DNA of 64,000 nucleotides from Chamaelirium japonicum (lineage: Eukaryota > Streptophyta > Magnoliopsida > Liliales > Melanthiaceae), in assembly GCA_947650365.1 (NCBI GenBank), contig CANTAL010000002.1:3107501-3171500 (forward strand). Direction: 5' to 3'. The translations under genes and the position numbers were made by a program. Positions within the stretch are counted from its first letter, which is position 1; each line of letters begins with the position of its first letter. The notes beneath the pieces were generated by a model. The model made no database searches and was not told the DNA's origin. It saw only the letters and a program-made list of their open reading frames with translations. Below, piece by piece: positions 1 through 12,955 of this stretch.

Positions 1-175
1 TCTATTCTATTTCATTCGTACGATCCATTCTTACTCATTCGTACGATCCATTCTAATTCATTTGCACGAAGGTATCCATTCTAATTCATTCGTACTATCC
101 ATTCTAATTCCTTCATACGATCCATTCTAATTCCTTCGTACGATCCATTCTAATTCATTCGTACGATCCATTCTA
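1..175 (+). repeat. Internal direct duplication with 259-433
   Basis: The run starting TCTATTCTATTTCATTCG recurs at 259 with offset 258, including the TTACTC unit and the GCACGAAGGTATCC unit (about 64 and 322). The offset is eleven units plus the 5-bp insertion of the GAAGG unit. Confidence 0.85.
142..164 (+). repeat. Reference copy of the 23-bp unit
   Basis: A unit with no deviation from the majority sequence: it begins GATCCATTCTAATTC and ends with the TTCGTAC part. The TCGTACGA palindrome is formed with the first bases of the next unit. Six C and two G give the strand-asymmetric composition that marks orientation along the array. Confidence 0.95.
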
Positions 176-946
176 ATTCATTCGCACAATCTATTCTAAT
201 TCATTCGTACGATCCATTCTAATTCACTCGCACGATCCATTCTAATTCATTCATACGATCTATTCTATTTCATTCGTACGATCCATTCTTACTCATTCGT
301 ACGATCCATTCTAATTCATTTGCACGAAGGTATCCATTCTAATTCATTCGTACTATCCATTCTAATTCCTTCATACGATCCATTCTAATTCCTTCGTACG
401 ATCCATTCTAATTCATTCGTACTATCCATTCTAATTCATTCGTACGATCCATTCTAATTCCTTCGTATGATCCATTCTAATTCATTCGTACGGTATGATT
501 CATTCTAATTTATTCGTATGATTCATTCTAATTCAATCCATTCTAATTCATTCGTACGATCCATTCTAATTCATTCGTACGATTCATTCTAATTCAATCC
601 ATTCTAATTCATTCGTACGATCCATTCTTACTCATTCGTACGATCCATTCTAATTCATTCGCACGAATGAATCCATTCTAATTCATTCGTATGATCCATT
701 CTAATTCATTCGCATGAATGTATCCATTCTAATTCATTCGTACGATCCATTCTATCTCATTCGTACAATCCATTCTATTTCATTCGTACGATCCATTCTA
801 ATTCATTCGCACGATCCATTCTAATTCATTCGCATGATACATTCTAATTTATTCGCACGATCCATTCTAATTCATTCATACAATCCATTCTAATTCATTC
901 ATATGATCCATTCTAATTCATTCGTACGATCCATTCTAATTCATTA

Positions 947-1150
947 GCACGAAAAAACACGATCCACTCATATACGAATAAATTAGAATGAATTAGAATG
1001 GATTGTGTGAATGAATTAGAATGGATCGTATGAATGAATTAGAATGGATCGTGCGAATGAATTAGAATGGATCGTGCGAATGAATTAGAATATGGATCGT
1101 ACGAAGGAATTAGAATGGATCGTACGAATGAATTCGAATGTATCCTTTCT
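947..1150 (+). repeat. 204-bp strand-switch module P, copy 1
   Basis: Starts in plus orientation (TTAGCACG), passes an A6 run at 952-957 (junction J4), turns to minus units including one 25-bp unit (TTAGAATATGGATC), and returns to plus through J7 at 1131. Same length and layout as the four copies listed below. Confidence 0.9.
971..1134 (-). repeat. Minus block 2
   Basis: The minus-oriented interior of module P copy 1, between J4 and J7. Confidence 0.92.
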
Positions 1151-1593
1151 AATTCATTCGTACGATCCATTCTAATTCCTTCGTACGATCCATTCTAATT
1201 CATTCGTACGGTCCATTCTAATTCATTCGCACGATCCATTCTAATTCATTCGTACGATCCATTCTATTTCATTCATACGATCCATTCTAATTCATTCATA
1301 CGATCTATTCTAATTCTTTCGCATGAATGTATCCATTCTAATTCATTCGTACGATCCATTCTAATTCATTCGCACGATCCATTCTAATTCATTCATACAA
1401 TCCATTCTAATTATTTTGCACGAATGTATCCATTCTAATTAATTCGTTCGATCCATTCTAATTCATTCGTACGATCCATTCTAATTCATTCGCACGATCC
1501 ATTCTAATTCATGCATACGATCCAATCTAATTCATTCATACGATCCATTCTAATTCATTCGCACGAATGTATCCATTCTAATTCATTCGTACA
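1135..1593 (+). repeat. Plus block 3
   Basis: From J7 to J3 (TACATGTA at 1590-1597). Includes an ATCCAATC variant near 1520. Confidence 0.92.
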
Positions 1594-2560
1594 TGTATGA
1601 ATGAATTAGAATGGATCGTACGAATGAATTAGAGTTGATACATTCGTGCGAATGAATTAGAATGGATCGTACGAATGAATTAGATTGGATCGTATGAATG
1701 AATTATAATGGATCATGCGAATGAATTAGAATAGATCATACGAATGAATTAGAATGGATCGTACGAATGAATTAGAATGGATACATTCGTGCAAAAGAAT
1801 TAGAATGGATTGTATGAATGAATTAGAATGGATCGTGCGAATGAATTAGAATGGATACATTCGTGCGAATGAATTAGAATGGATCGTATGAATGAATTAG
1901 ATTGGATCGTATGAATGAATTAGAATGGATCGTACGAATGAATTAGAATGGATCATACGAATGAATTAGAATGGATCGTATGAATGAATTAGAATGGATT
2001 GTACGAATGAATTAGAATGGATCATTTGAATGAATTAGAATGGATCGTACTTATGAATTAGAATGGGTCATACGAATGAAATAGAATGGATCGTACGAAG
2101 GAATTAGAAAGGATCGTACAAACGAATTAGATTGGATTGTATGAATGAAATAGAATAGATCGTACGAATGAATTAGAATGGATCGTATGAATGAATTAGA
2201 TTGGATCGTATGAATGAATTAGAATGGATTGTACGAATGAAATAGAATAGATCGTACGAATGAAATAGAATGGATCGTACGAATGAATTAGAATAGATTG
2301 TGCGAATGGATTAGAATGGATCATACGATTGAGTAAGAATGGATTGTTCGAATGAAATAGAATAGATCGTACGAATGAATTAGAATGGATCGTATGAATG
2401 AATTAGAATGGATCGTGCGAATGAATTAGAATGGATCGTATGAATGAATTAGAATGGATCGTATGAATGAATTAGAATGGATCGTAGTAATGAATTAGAA
2501 TGGATCCTACGAATGAATTAGAATAGATTGTGCGAATGAATTAGAATGGATCTGGATCGT
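1594..2560 (-). repeat. Minus block 4
   Basis: J3 to inverted J8. Includes GTACTTATGAATTAG near 2050 and the GATTGAGTAAG marker near 2330. Confidence 0.92.
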
Positions 2561-2600
2561 GTATCCATTCTAATTCATTCGTACGACCCATTCTAATTCA
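2264..2600. repeat. Inverted copy of the J8 segment
   Basis: Reverse complement of the 27.3-27.6 kb segment. GGATCTGGATCGTG at 2548-2561 is J8 read on the other strand, and the following plus units carry ACCCATTC, matching GAATGGGT in the direct copies. Confidence 0.8.
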
Positions 2601-3048
2601 TTCGCACGATCCATTCTAATTCATTCGTACGATCTATTCTATTTCATTCGTACAATCCATTCTAATTCATTCATACGATCCAATCTAATTTATTCGCACG
2701 AATGTATCCATTCTAATTCATTCGTACGATCCATTCTAATTCATTTGTACGAATGTATCCACTCTAATTCATTCATACGATCCATTCTAATTCATTCGCA
2801 CGAATGTATCCATTCCAATTTATTCGTACGATCCATTCTAATTCATTCGCACAATCTATTCTAATTCATTCGTACGATCAATTCTAATTCATTAGCATGA
2901 TCCATTCTAATTCATTCGTACGATTTATTCTATTTCATTCGTACAATCCATTCTTACTCAATCGTATGATCCATTCTAATCCATTCGCACAATCTATTCT
3001 AATTCATTCGTACGATCCATTATATTTCATTCGTACGATCCATTCTAA
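2561..3048 (+). repeat. Plus block 5
   Basis: Inverted J8 to a perfect J1 palindrome (3042-3055). Carries TTACTCAATCGTATG near 2953. Confidence 0.92.
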
Positions 3049-3363
3049 TTAGAATGGATAGTACGAATGAATTAGAATGGATACCTTCGTGCAAATGAAT
3101 TAGAATGGATCGTACGAGTGAGTAAGAATGGATCGTAAGAATGAAATAGAATGGATCGTATGAATAAATTAGAATAGATCGTGCGAATGAATTAGAATGG
3201 ATCGTACGAATGAATTAGAATAGATTGTGCGAATGAATTAGAATGGATCGTATGAATGAATTAGAATGGATCGTACGAATGAATTAGAATGGATCGTACG
3301 AATGAATTAGAATGGATCGTGCAAATGAATTAGAATGGATCGTACGAATGAAATAGAATGGAT
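3049..3363 (-). repeat. Minus block 6
   Basis: J1 to J5. ACCTTCGTGC at 3083 lies 277 bp before J5 (3360), the same spacing as in the 20-, 25- and 31-kb copies. Confidence 0.92.
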
Positions 3364-4258
3364 TCGCACGAATGTATCCATTCTAATTCATTCGTATGAT
3401 CCATTCTAATTTATTCGTACAATCCATTCTAATTCATTCGCACGATCCATTCGCATTCACTCAAACGATCCATTCTAATTCATTCATATGATCCATTCTA
3501 ATTCATTCGCACGAATGTATCCATTCTAATTCATTCGTACGATCCATTCTAATTCATTTATACGAATGTATCCACTCTAATTCATTCATACAATCCATTC
3601 TAATTCATTCCCACGAATGTATCCATTCCAATTCATTCGTACGATCCATTCTAATTCATTCGATCAATCTATTCTAATTCATTCGTTCGATCAATTCTAA
3701 TTCATTAGCATGATCCATTCTAATTCATTTGTATGATCTATTCTATTTCATTCGTACAATCCATTCTTACTCAATCGTATGATCCATTCTAATCCATTCG
3801 CACAATCTATTCTAATTCATTCGTACAATCCATTCTATTTCATTCGTACGATCCATTCTAATTCATACGATCCATTCTATTTCATTCATACGATCCATTT
3901 TAATTCATTCGCACGATCCATTCTAATTCATTCATACAATCCATTCTAATTCATTCGTACGATCCATTCTAATTTCTTCGTATGATCTATTCTAATTCCT
4001 TCGTACGATCCATTCTAATTCCTTCGTACGATCCATTCAAATTCATTCGCACGAATCTATCCATTCTAATTCATTCGTACGATCCATTCTAATTCATTCG
4101 CACGATCCATTCTAATTCATTAATACGATCCATTCTAATTCATTCGCATGATCCATTCTAATTCATTCACACTCATACGATCCATTCTAATTCATTCGCA
4201 CGAATGTATCCTTTCTAATTCATTCGTACGAATCATTCTAATTCAATCCATTCTAATT
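3364..4258 (+). repeat. Plus block 7
   Basis: J5 to a spaced J1 (ATTCTAAT-TC-ATTAGAAT, 4250-4267). Has the diverged marker at 3448 and a 29-bp unit (CACACTCATACG) near 4170. Confidence 0.92.
3448..3467 (+). repeat. Diverged marker unit, example
   Basis: CATTCGCATTCACTCAAACG replaces the usual CATTCTAATTCATTCGTACG: same length, several clustered changes. It begins exactly 88 bp after J5 here and, as this or a lightly mutated form, after eight other J5 copies (13752, 20606, 25571, 29324, 32001, 49213, 54335, 61468). Minus-strand forms (CGTTTGAGTGAATGCGAATG) occur near 4613, 6905, 37535, 46505, 48182, 55725 and 57397. Confidence 0.85.
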
Positions 4259-7012
4259 CATTAGAATGGATCGTATGAATGAAATAGAATGGATCGTACG
4301 AATGAATTAGAATGGATCGTACGAATGAATTAGATTGGATCGTACGAATGAATTAGTATGGATCGTGCGAATGAATTAGAATGGATCGTACGAATGAATT
4401 GGAATGGATACATTGGTGCGAATGAATTAGAATTGATCGTACGAATGAATTGGAATGGATACATTCGTGCTAATGAATTTGAATGGATCGTATGAATGAA
4501 TTAGAGTGGATACATTCGTACAAATGAATTAAAATGGATCGTACGACTGAATTAGAATGGATACATTCGTGCTAATAAATTAGAATGGATCATATGAATG
4601 AATTAGAATGGATCGTTTGAGTGAATGCGAATGGATTGTGCGAATGAATTAGAATGGATTGTACGAATGAATTAGAATGGATCGTACGAATGAATTAGAA
4701 TGGATTGAATTAGAATGAATTAGAATGGATAGATTCGTGCGAAAGAATTAGAATGGATCGTATGAATGAATTAGATTGGATCGTATAAATGAATTAGAAT
4801 GGATCGTACGAATGAATTAGAATGGATCGTGCGAATGAATTAGAATGGATCGTGCGAATGAATTAGAATGGATCGTACGAATGAATTAGAATGGATCGTA
4901 CGAATGAATTAGAATGGATCGTACGAAGGAATTAGAATGGATCGTACGAAGGAATTAGAATGGATAGTACGAATGAATTAGAATGGATACCTTCGTGCAA
5001 ATGAATTAGAATGGATCGTACGAATGAGTAAGAATGGATCGTACGAATGAAATAGAATGGATCGTATGAATGAATTAGAATGGATAGTACAAATGAATTA
5101 GAATGGATCGTACGAATGAGTAAGAATGGATCGTGCGAAAGAATTAGAATGGATCATATGAATGAATTAGAATGGATCGTATGAATGAATTAGAATGGAT
5201 CGTATGAATGAATTAGAATGGATCGTATGAATGAATTAGAATAGATTGTGCGAATGAATTAGAATGGATCGTATGAATGAATTAGATTGGATCGTATGAA
5301 TGAATTAGAATGGATCGTACGAATGAGTAAGAATGGATCGTAGGAATGAATTAGAATGGATCGTACGAATGAATTAGAATGGATACATTCGTGCGAATGA
5401 ATTAGAATGGATCGTATGAATGAATTAGAATCGATCATACGAATGAATTAGAATGGATCATGCAAATGAATTAGAATGGATCGTGCGAATGAATTAGAAT
5501 GGATCCTACGAATGAAATAGAATGGATTGTACGAATGAGATAGAATGGATCGTACGAATGAATTAGAATGGATACATTCATGCGAATGAATTAGAATGGA
5601 TCATACGAATGAATTAGAATGGATTCATTCGTGCGAATGAATTAGAATGGATCGTACGAATGAGTAAGAATGGATCGTACGAAGGAATTAGAATGGATCG
5701 TACGAATGAATTAGAATTAGAATGAAACGTACGAAAGAATTAGAATTGATCGTATGAATGAATTAGAATGGATCGTATGAATGAAATAGAATGGATCATA
5801 CGAATGAATTAGAATGGATCGTGCGAATGAATTAGAATGGATCGTACGAATGAATTAGCATGGATCGTACGAAGGAATTAGAATGGATCGTACGAATGAA
5901 TTAGAATAGATCGTACGAATGAATCAGAATGGATTAGAATAGATCGTACGAATGAATTAGAATAGATCGTACGAATGAAATAGAATGGATCGTACGAATG
6001 AATTAGAATGGATTGAATTAGAATGAATCGTACAAATGAATTAGAATGGATCGTACGAAGGAATTAGAATGGATCGTACGAATGAATTAGAATGGATTGA
6101 ATTAGAATGGATCGTACGATAAGAATGGATCGTACGAATGAAATAGAATAGATCGTACGGATAAATGAATTTGGATCGTACGAATGAATTAGAAAGGATA
6201 TATTCGTGCGAATGAATTAGAATAGATCGCATGAATGAATTAGATTGGATCGTATTAATGAATTAGAATGGATCGTGCGAATGAATTAGAATGGATCGTA
6301 CGAATGAATTAGAATGGATAGATTCGTGCGAATGAATTTGAATGGATCGTACGAAGGAATTAGAATGGATCGTACGAAGGAATTAGAATAGATCATACGA
6401 AGAAATTAGAATGGATCGTACGAATGAATTAGAATGGATCGTATGAATGAATTAGAATGGATCGTGCGAATGAATTAAAATGGATCGTATGAATGAAATA
6501 GAATGGATCGTATGAATTAGAATGGATCGTACGCATGAAATAGAATGGATCGTACGAATGAATTAGAATAGATTGTGCGAATGGATTAGAATGGATCATA
6601 CGATTGAGTAAGAATGGATTGTACGAATGAAATAGAATAGATCGTACGAATGAATTAGAATGGAACATGCTAATGAATTAGAACAGATCGTACGAATGAA
6701 TTAGAATAGATTGTGCGAATGAATTAGAATGGATCGTACGAATGAATTGGAATGGATACATTCGTGCGAATGAAATAGAATGGATCGTATGAATGAATTA
6801 GAGTGGATACATTCGTACAAATGAATTAGAATGGATCGTACGAATGAATTAGAATGGATAAATTCATGCGAATGAATTAGAATGGATCATATGAATGAAT
6901 TAGAATGGATCGTTTGAGTGAATGCGAATGGATCGTGCGAATGAATTAGAATGGATTGTACGAATGAATTAGAATGGATCATACGAATGAATTAGAATGG
7001 ATAAATTCATGC
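4259..7012 (-). repeat. Minus block 8
   Basis: A 2.75-kb minus block ending at J6. Its right third is the 6001-7015 duplicated segment. GATTGAATTAG units (15-bp class) occur near 4713, 6014 and 6095. Confidence 0.92.
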
Positions 7013-7015
7013 GAA
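6001..7015 (-). repeat. 1.0-kb duplicated segment, copy A
   Basis: Offset 8,798 to 14799-15813, checked at 6001, 6151, 6429 and the J6 switch at 7013. Contains the diverged unit around 6160 (GGATAAATGAATTTGG) and the marker AATGGATTAGAATGGATCAT near 6585. Confidence 0.88.
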
Positions 7016-7770
7016 TCCATTCTATTTCATTCGTAAAATCCATTCTAATTCATTCGCACGATCTATTCTAATTCATTCATACGATCCATTCTAATTCATT
7101 CGTATGATCCATTCTAATGCATTCGTACGATCCATTCTAATTCATTCGCACAATCTATTCTAATTCATTCGTACGATCCATTCTAATTCATTCGCACGAT
7201 CCATTCTAATTCATTCATACGATCCATTCTATTTCATTCGTACGATCCATTCTTACTCATTCGTACGATCCATTCTATTTCATTTGCACGAAGGTATCCA
7301 TTCTAATTCATTCGTACTATCCATTCTAATTCTTTCGTACGATCCATTCTAATTCCTTTGTACGATCCATACTAATTCATTCGTACGATTCATTCTAATT
7401 CAATCCATTCTAATTCATTCGTACGATCCATTCTTACTCATTCGTACGATCCATTCTAATTCATTCGCACGAATGAATCCATTCTAATTCATTCGTATGA
7501 TCCATTCTAATTCATCAGCATGAATGTATCCATTCTAATTCACTCGTACAATCCATTCTATTTCATTCGTACGATCCATTCTAATTCATTCGCACGATCC
7601 ATTCTAATTTATTCGCATGATCCATTCTAATTCATTCGTACGATCGATTCTAATTCGATCATACGATCCATTCTAATTCATTCGCACGAATGTATCCATT
7701 CTAATTCATTCGTACGATCCATTCTAATTCATTCGCACAATCTATTCTAGTTCATTCATACGATCCATTC
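7013..7770 (+). repeat. Plus block 9
   Basis: J6 to a CCATTCTAATGG switch. Its first 400 bp resemble the starts of the blocks at 18716, 48284 and 57495, all of which follow J6. Confidence 0.92.
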
Positions 7771-8213
7771 TAATGGATCGTACGAATGAATTAGAATGGA
7801 TCGTATGAATGAATTAGATTGGATCATATTAATGAATTAGAATGGAACATGCGAATGAATTAGAATGGATCGTACGAATGAATTAGAATGGATTGTACGA
7901 ATGACTTAGAATGGACCGTTCGAATAAATTAGGAAAGATTGTGCGAATGAATTAGAATGGATCGTACGAATGAATTAGAAAGGATACATTCGTGCGAATG
8001 AATTAGAATGGATCGTATGAGTGTGAATGAATTAGAATGGATCGTGCGAATGAATTAGAATAGATCGTAATAATGAATTAGAATGGATCGTGCGAATGAA
8101 TTAGAATGGATCGTACGAATGAGTAAGAATGGATCGTGCGAATGAATTAGAATGGATTGTACGAATGAATTAGAATGGATCGTACGAATGAATTAAAATG
8201 GATACATTCGTGC
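7771..8213 (-). repeat. Minus block 10
   Basis: Ends at J6. Carries the 29-bp unit (TATGAGTGTGAATG) near 8018, also seen near 30757, 40517 and 62426. Confidence 0.92.
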
Positions 8214-8801
8214 GAATCCATTCTATTTCATTCGTACGATCCATTCTAATTCATTCGCACGATCCATTCTAATTCATTCATACGATCCATTCTAATTCAT
8301 TCGTACGATCCATTCTAATTCATTCGTACGATCCATTGTAATTCATTCGCACGATCCATTCTAATTCATTCGTACGATCCATTCTAATTCATTCGTACGG
8401 TATGATTCATTCTAATTCATTCGTACGATTCATTCTAATTCATTCGTACGATCCATTCTAATTCATTCGTAGGATCCAATCTAATTCATTCATACGATCC
8501 ATTCTAATTCATTCGTACGATCCATTCTAATTCATTCGCACGATCCATTCTAATTCATTCGCACGATCCATTCTAATTCATTCATATAATCCATTCTAAT
8601 TCATTCATACGATCTAATCTAATTCATTCATACGATCTATTCTAATTCATTCGCACGAATATATCCTTTCTAATTCATTCGTACGATCCATTCTAATTCA
8701 TTCGCACAATCTATTCTAATTCATTAGTACGATCCATTCTAATTCATTCGTACAATCCATTCTTACTCAATTGTATGATCCATTCTAATCCTTTCGCACA
8801 A
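8214..8801 (+). repeat. Plus block 11
   Basis: J6 to a unique switch (CGCACAATATGAATG). A GGTATGATTC unit lies near 8399. Confidence 0.92.
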
Positions 8802-10136
8802 TATGAATGAATTAGAATAGATTGTGCGAATGAATTAGAATGGATCGTACGAATGAATTAGAATGGATACATTCGTGCGAATGAATTAGAATGGATCGTA
8901 TGAATGAATTAGAATCGATCGTACGAATGAATTAGAATGGATCATGCGAATGAATTAGAATGGATCGTGCGAATGAATTAGAATGGATCGTACGAATGAA
9001 ATAGAATGGATTGTCCGAATGAGATAGAATGGATCGTACGAATGAATTAGAATGGATAATTCATGCGAATGAATTAGAATGGATCATACGAATGAATTAG
9101 AATGGATTCATTCGTGCAAATGAATTAGAATGGATCGTACGAATGAGTAAGAATGGATCGTACGAATGAATTAGAATGGATTGAATTAGAATGAATCGTA
9201 CGAATGAATTAGAATGGATCGTACGAATGAATTAGAATGGATCGTACGAATGAATTAGAATGAATCATACGAATGAATTAGAATGAATCATACCATACGA
9301 ATGAATTAGAATGGATCATACGAAGGAATTAGAATGGATCGTGCGAATAAATTAGAATAGATCATATGAATGAATTAGAATAGATTGTGCGAATGAATTA
9401 GAATGGATCGTACGAATGAATTAGAATAGATACATTCGTGCGAATGAATTAGAATTGATCATATGAATGAATTAGAATCAATCGTACGAATGAATTAGAA
9501 TGGATCATGCGAATGAATTAGAATGGATCGTGCGAATGAATTAGAATGGATCGTACGAATGAAATAGAATGGATTGTACGAATGAGATAGAATGGATCGT
9601 ACGAATGAATTAGAATGGATACATTCATGCGAATGAATTAGAATGGATCATACGAATGAATTAGAATGGATTCATTCGTGCGAATGAATTAGAATGGATC
9701 GTACGAATGAGTAAGAATGGATCGTACGAATGAATTAGAATGGATTGAATTAGAATGAATCGTACAAATGAATTAGAATGGATCGTACGAATGAATTCGA
9801 ATGGATCGTACGAATGAATTAGAATAGATTGTGCGAATGAATTAGAATAGATTGTGCGAATGAATTAGAATGGATCGTACGAATGAATTAGAATGGATAA
9901 ATTCGTGCAAATGAATTAGAATGGATTGTATGAATGAATTAGATTGGATCGTATAAATGAATTAGAATGGATCGTACGAATGAATTAGAATGGATCGTGC
10001 GAATGAATTAGAATGGATCATACGAATGAATTTGAATGGATACCTTCGTGCGAATGAATTAGAATGGATCGTATGAATGACTTAGATTGTACGAAGGAAT
10101 TAGAATGGATCATACGAATGAAATAAAATGGATCAT
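8802..10136 (-). repeat. Minus block 12
   Basis: Contains two similar sub-segments starting near 8810 and 9380 (both GATTGTGCG then GAATTAGAATGGATCG then a 28-bp unit), a local tandem duplication about 0.57 kb apart. Confidence 0.9.
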
Positions 10137-10400
10137 AATCTAATTCATTCATACGATCCATTCTAACTCATTTGCACAATCTATTCTAATTCATTTGTAC
10201 GATCCATTCTAATTCATTCGCACGATATATTCTAATTCATTCGTACGATCCATTCTAATTCATTCGCACAAATGTATCCATTCTAATTCATTCATACAAT
10301 CTATTCTAATTCATTCGTACGATCCATTCTAATTCATTCGTACAATCCATTCTATTTCATTCGTACGATCCATTCTTACTCATTCGTATGATCCATTCTA
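10137..10400 (+). repeat. Plus block 13
   Basis: Enters through GGATCATAATCTAATTC, a junction seen once, and leaves at CCATTCTAATGAATTTG. Confidence 0.9.
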
Positions 10401-10714
10401 ATGAATTTGAATGGATACATTCGTGCGAATGAATTAGAATGGATCATATGAATGAATTAGAGTGGTTCGAATTAGAATGGATCGTGCGAATGAATTAGAA
10501 TAGATTGTACGAATGAATTAGAATGGATCGTACGAATGAATTAGAATAGACTGTATGAATGAATTAGAATGGATACATTCGTGCGAATGAATTAGAATGG
10601 ATCGTACGAATGAATTAGAATAGATCGTGCGAATGAATTAGAATGGATCATACGAATGAATTAGAATAGATTGTGCGAATGAATTAGAATGGATCGTATG
10701 AATGAATAAGATTA
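10401..10714 (-). repeat. Minus block 14
   Basis: Ends at AGATTATGATCCATTTTA (partly GAATAAGATTATG here), a junction that recurs at 53748. Confidence 0.9.
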
Positions 10715-11337
10715 TGATCCATTTTATTTCATTCGTATGATCCATTCTAATTCCTTCGTACAATCTAATTCATTCATACGATCCATTCTAATTCATTCGC
10801 ACGAATGTATCCATTCAAATTCATTTGTACGATCCATTCTAATTCATTCGCACGATCCATTCTAATTCATCCGTACGATCCATTCTAATTCATTTATACG
10901 ATCCAATCTAATTCATTCATACAATCCATTCTAATTCATTTGCACGAATTTATCCATTCTAATTCATTCGTACGATCCATTCTAATTCATTAGCACGATC
11001 CATTCTAATTCATTCGTACGATCCATTCTAATTCATTTATACGATCCAATCTAATTCATTCATACGATCCATTCTAATTCATTCGCACGAATGTATCCAT
11101 TCTAATTCATTCGTACGATCCATTCTATTTCATTCGTACGATCCATTCTAATTCATTCGCACGATCCATTCTATTTCATTCATACGATCCATTCTAATTC
11201 ATTCATACGATCTATTCTAATTCTTTCGCACGAATGTATCCATTCTAATTCATTCGTACGATCCATTCTAATTCATTCGCACGATCCATTCTAATTCATT
11301 CATACAATCCATTCTAATTCTTACGTACGATCCATTA
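10715..11337 (+). repeat. Plus block 15
   Basis: Ends at TCCATTAGAATGGA (11331-11344), six-base arms around AG. The first units match those after 53748. Confidence 0.9.
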
Positions 11338-12249
11338 GAATGGATCGTATGGATGAATTAGAATAGATTGTGCGAATGAATTAGAATGGATCGTACGAAT
11401 GAATTAGAATGGATACATTCGTGCGAATGAATTAGAATGGATCGTATGAATGAATTAGAATCGATCGTACGAATGAATTAGAATGTATCATGCGAATGAA
11501 TTAGAATGGATCATGCGAATGAATTAGAATGGATTGTGCGAATGAATTAGAATGGATCGTATGAATGAATTAGAATGGATCGTATGAATGAATTAGAATG
11601 GATCGTGCGAATGAATTAGAATGGATCGTACGAATGAAATAGAATGGATTGTGTGAATGAATTAGAATGGATCATGCGAATGAATTAGAATGGATCGTAT
11701 TAATGAATTAGAATGGATCGTGCGAATGAATTAGAATGGATCGTACGAATGAGTAAGAATGGATCGTACGAATGAATTAGAATGGATTGAATTAGAATGA
11801 ATCATACGAAAGAATTAGAATAGATCGTACGAATGAATTCGAATGGATCGTACGAATGAATTAGAATAGATTGTGCGAATGAATTAAAATAGATTGTGCG
11901 AATGAATTAGAATGGATCGTACGAATGAATTAGAATGGATAAATTCGTGCAAATGAATTAGAATGGATTGTATGAATGAATTAGATTGGATCGTATAAAT
12001 GAATTAGAATGGATCGTACGAATGAATTAGAATGGATCGTGCGAATGAATTAGAATGGATCGTACGAATGAATTTGAATGGATACATTCGTGCGAATGAA
12101 TTACAATGGATCGTATGAATGAATTAGAATGGATCGTACGAATGAATTAGAATGGATCGTACGAATGAATTAGAATGGATCGTATGAATGAATTTGAATG
12201 GATCGTGCAAATGAATTAGAATGGATCGTACGAATGAAATAGAATGGAT
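11338..12249 (-). repeat. Minus block 16
   Basis: Ends at J5 (12246). Near 11780-12060 it parallels 9730-10030 in block 12, including GATAAATTCGTGCAAATG. Confidence 0.9.
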
Positions 12250-12955
12250 TCGCACGAATGTATCCATTCTAATGAAATTCGTACGATCCATTCTAATTCA
12301 TTCGTACAATCTATTCTATTTCATTCGTACAATCCATTCTTACTCAATCGTATGATCCATTCTAATCCATTCGCACAATCCATTCTAATTCATCCGTACG
12401 ATCCATTCTATTTCATTCGTACGATTCATTCTAATTCATTCGCACAATCTATTCTAATTCATTCGTACAATCCATTCTAATTCATTCGCACGATCCATTC
12501 ACATTCACTCAAACGATCCATTCTAATTCATTCATACAATCCATTCTAATTCTTTTGCACGAATGTATCCATTCTAATTCATTCGTACGATCCATTCTAA
12601 TTCATTCGTATGATCTATTCTAATTCATTCGCATGATCCATTCTAATTCTTTCGTACGATCCATTTTAATTCATTCGCACGATCCATTCTAATTCATTTA
12701 TACGATCCATTCTAATTCATTCGTACGATCCATTCTAATTTCTTCGTATGATCTATTCTAATTCCTTCATACGATCCATTCTAATTCATTCATACGATCT
12801 ATTCTAATTCTTTCGCACGAATGTATCCATTCTAATTCATTCGTACGATCCATTCTAATTCCTTCGTACGATCCATATTCTAATTCATTCGTACGATCCA
12901 TTCTAATTTATTCGCACGAATGTATCCATTCTAATTCATTCGTACGATCCATTCT
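12250..12955 (+). repeat. Plus block 17
   Basis: The only J5 copy whose diverged marker (12496) is 250 bp away instead of 88. The extra 162 bp is seven units plus one base. A 25-bp unit (CCATATTCTAATTC) lies near 12874. Confidence 0.9.

Larger units (their letters stand above)
1..970 (+). repeat. Plus block 1
   Basis: Opens the window mid-array and ends at J4. Contains 28-bp units (GAAGGTATCC near 70 and 327, GGTATGATTC near 493) and two 15-bp units (ATTCAATCC near 533 and 593). Confidence 0.92.

Noticed and set aside
952..957. A6 runs of J4 as short poly(A) tails of separate retroposons
   Set aside because: The run is only six bases, flanked on both sides by recognisable satellite (GCACG and CACGATCC), with no target-site duplication, and identical in copies that are clearly segmental duplicates.
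6041..6232. Short open frames at 6041-6232 (minus) and 22322-22531 (plus)
   Set aside because: Same 23-residue cycle; by-products of variant units.
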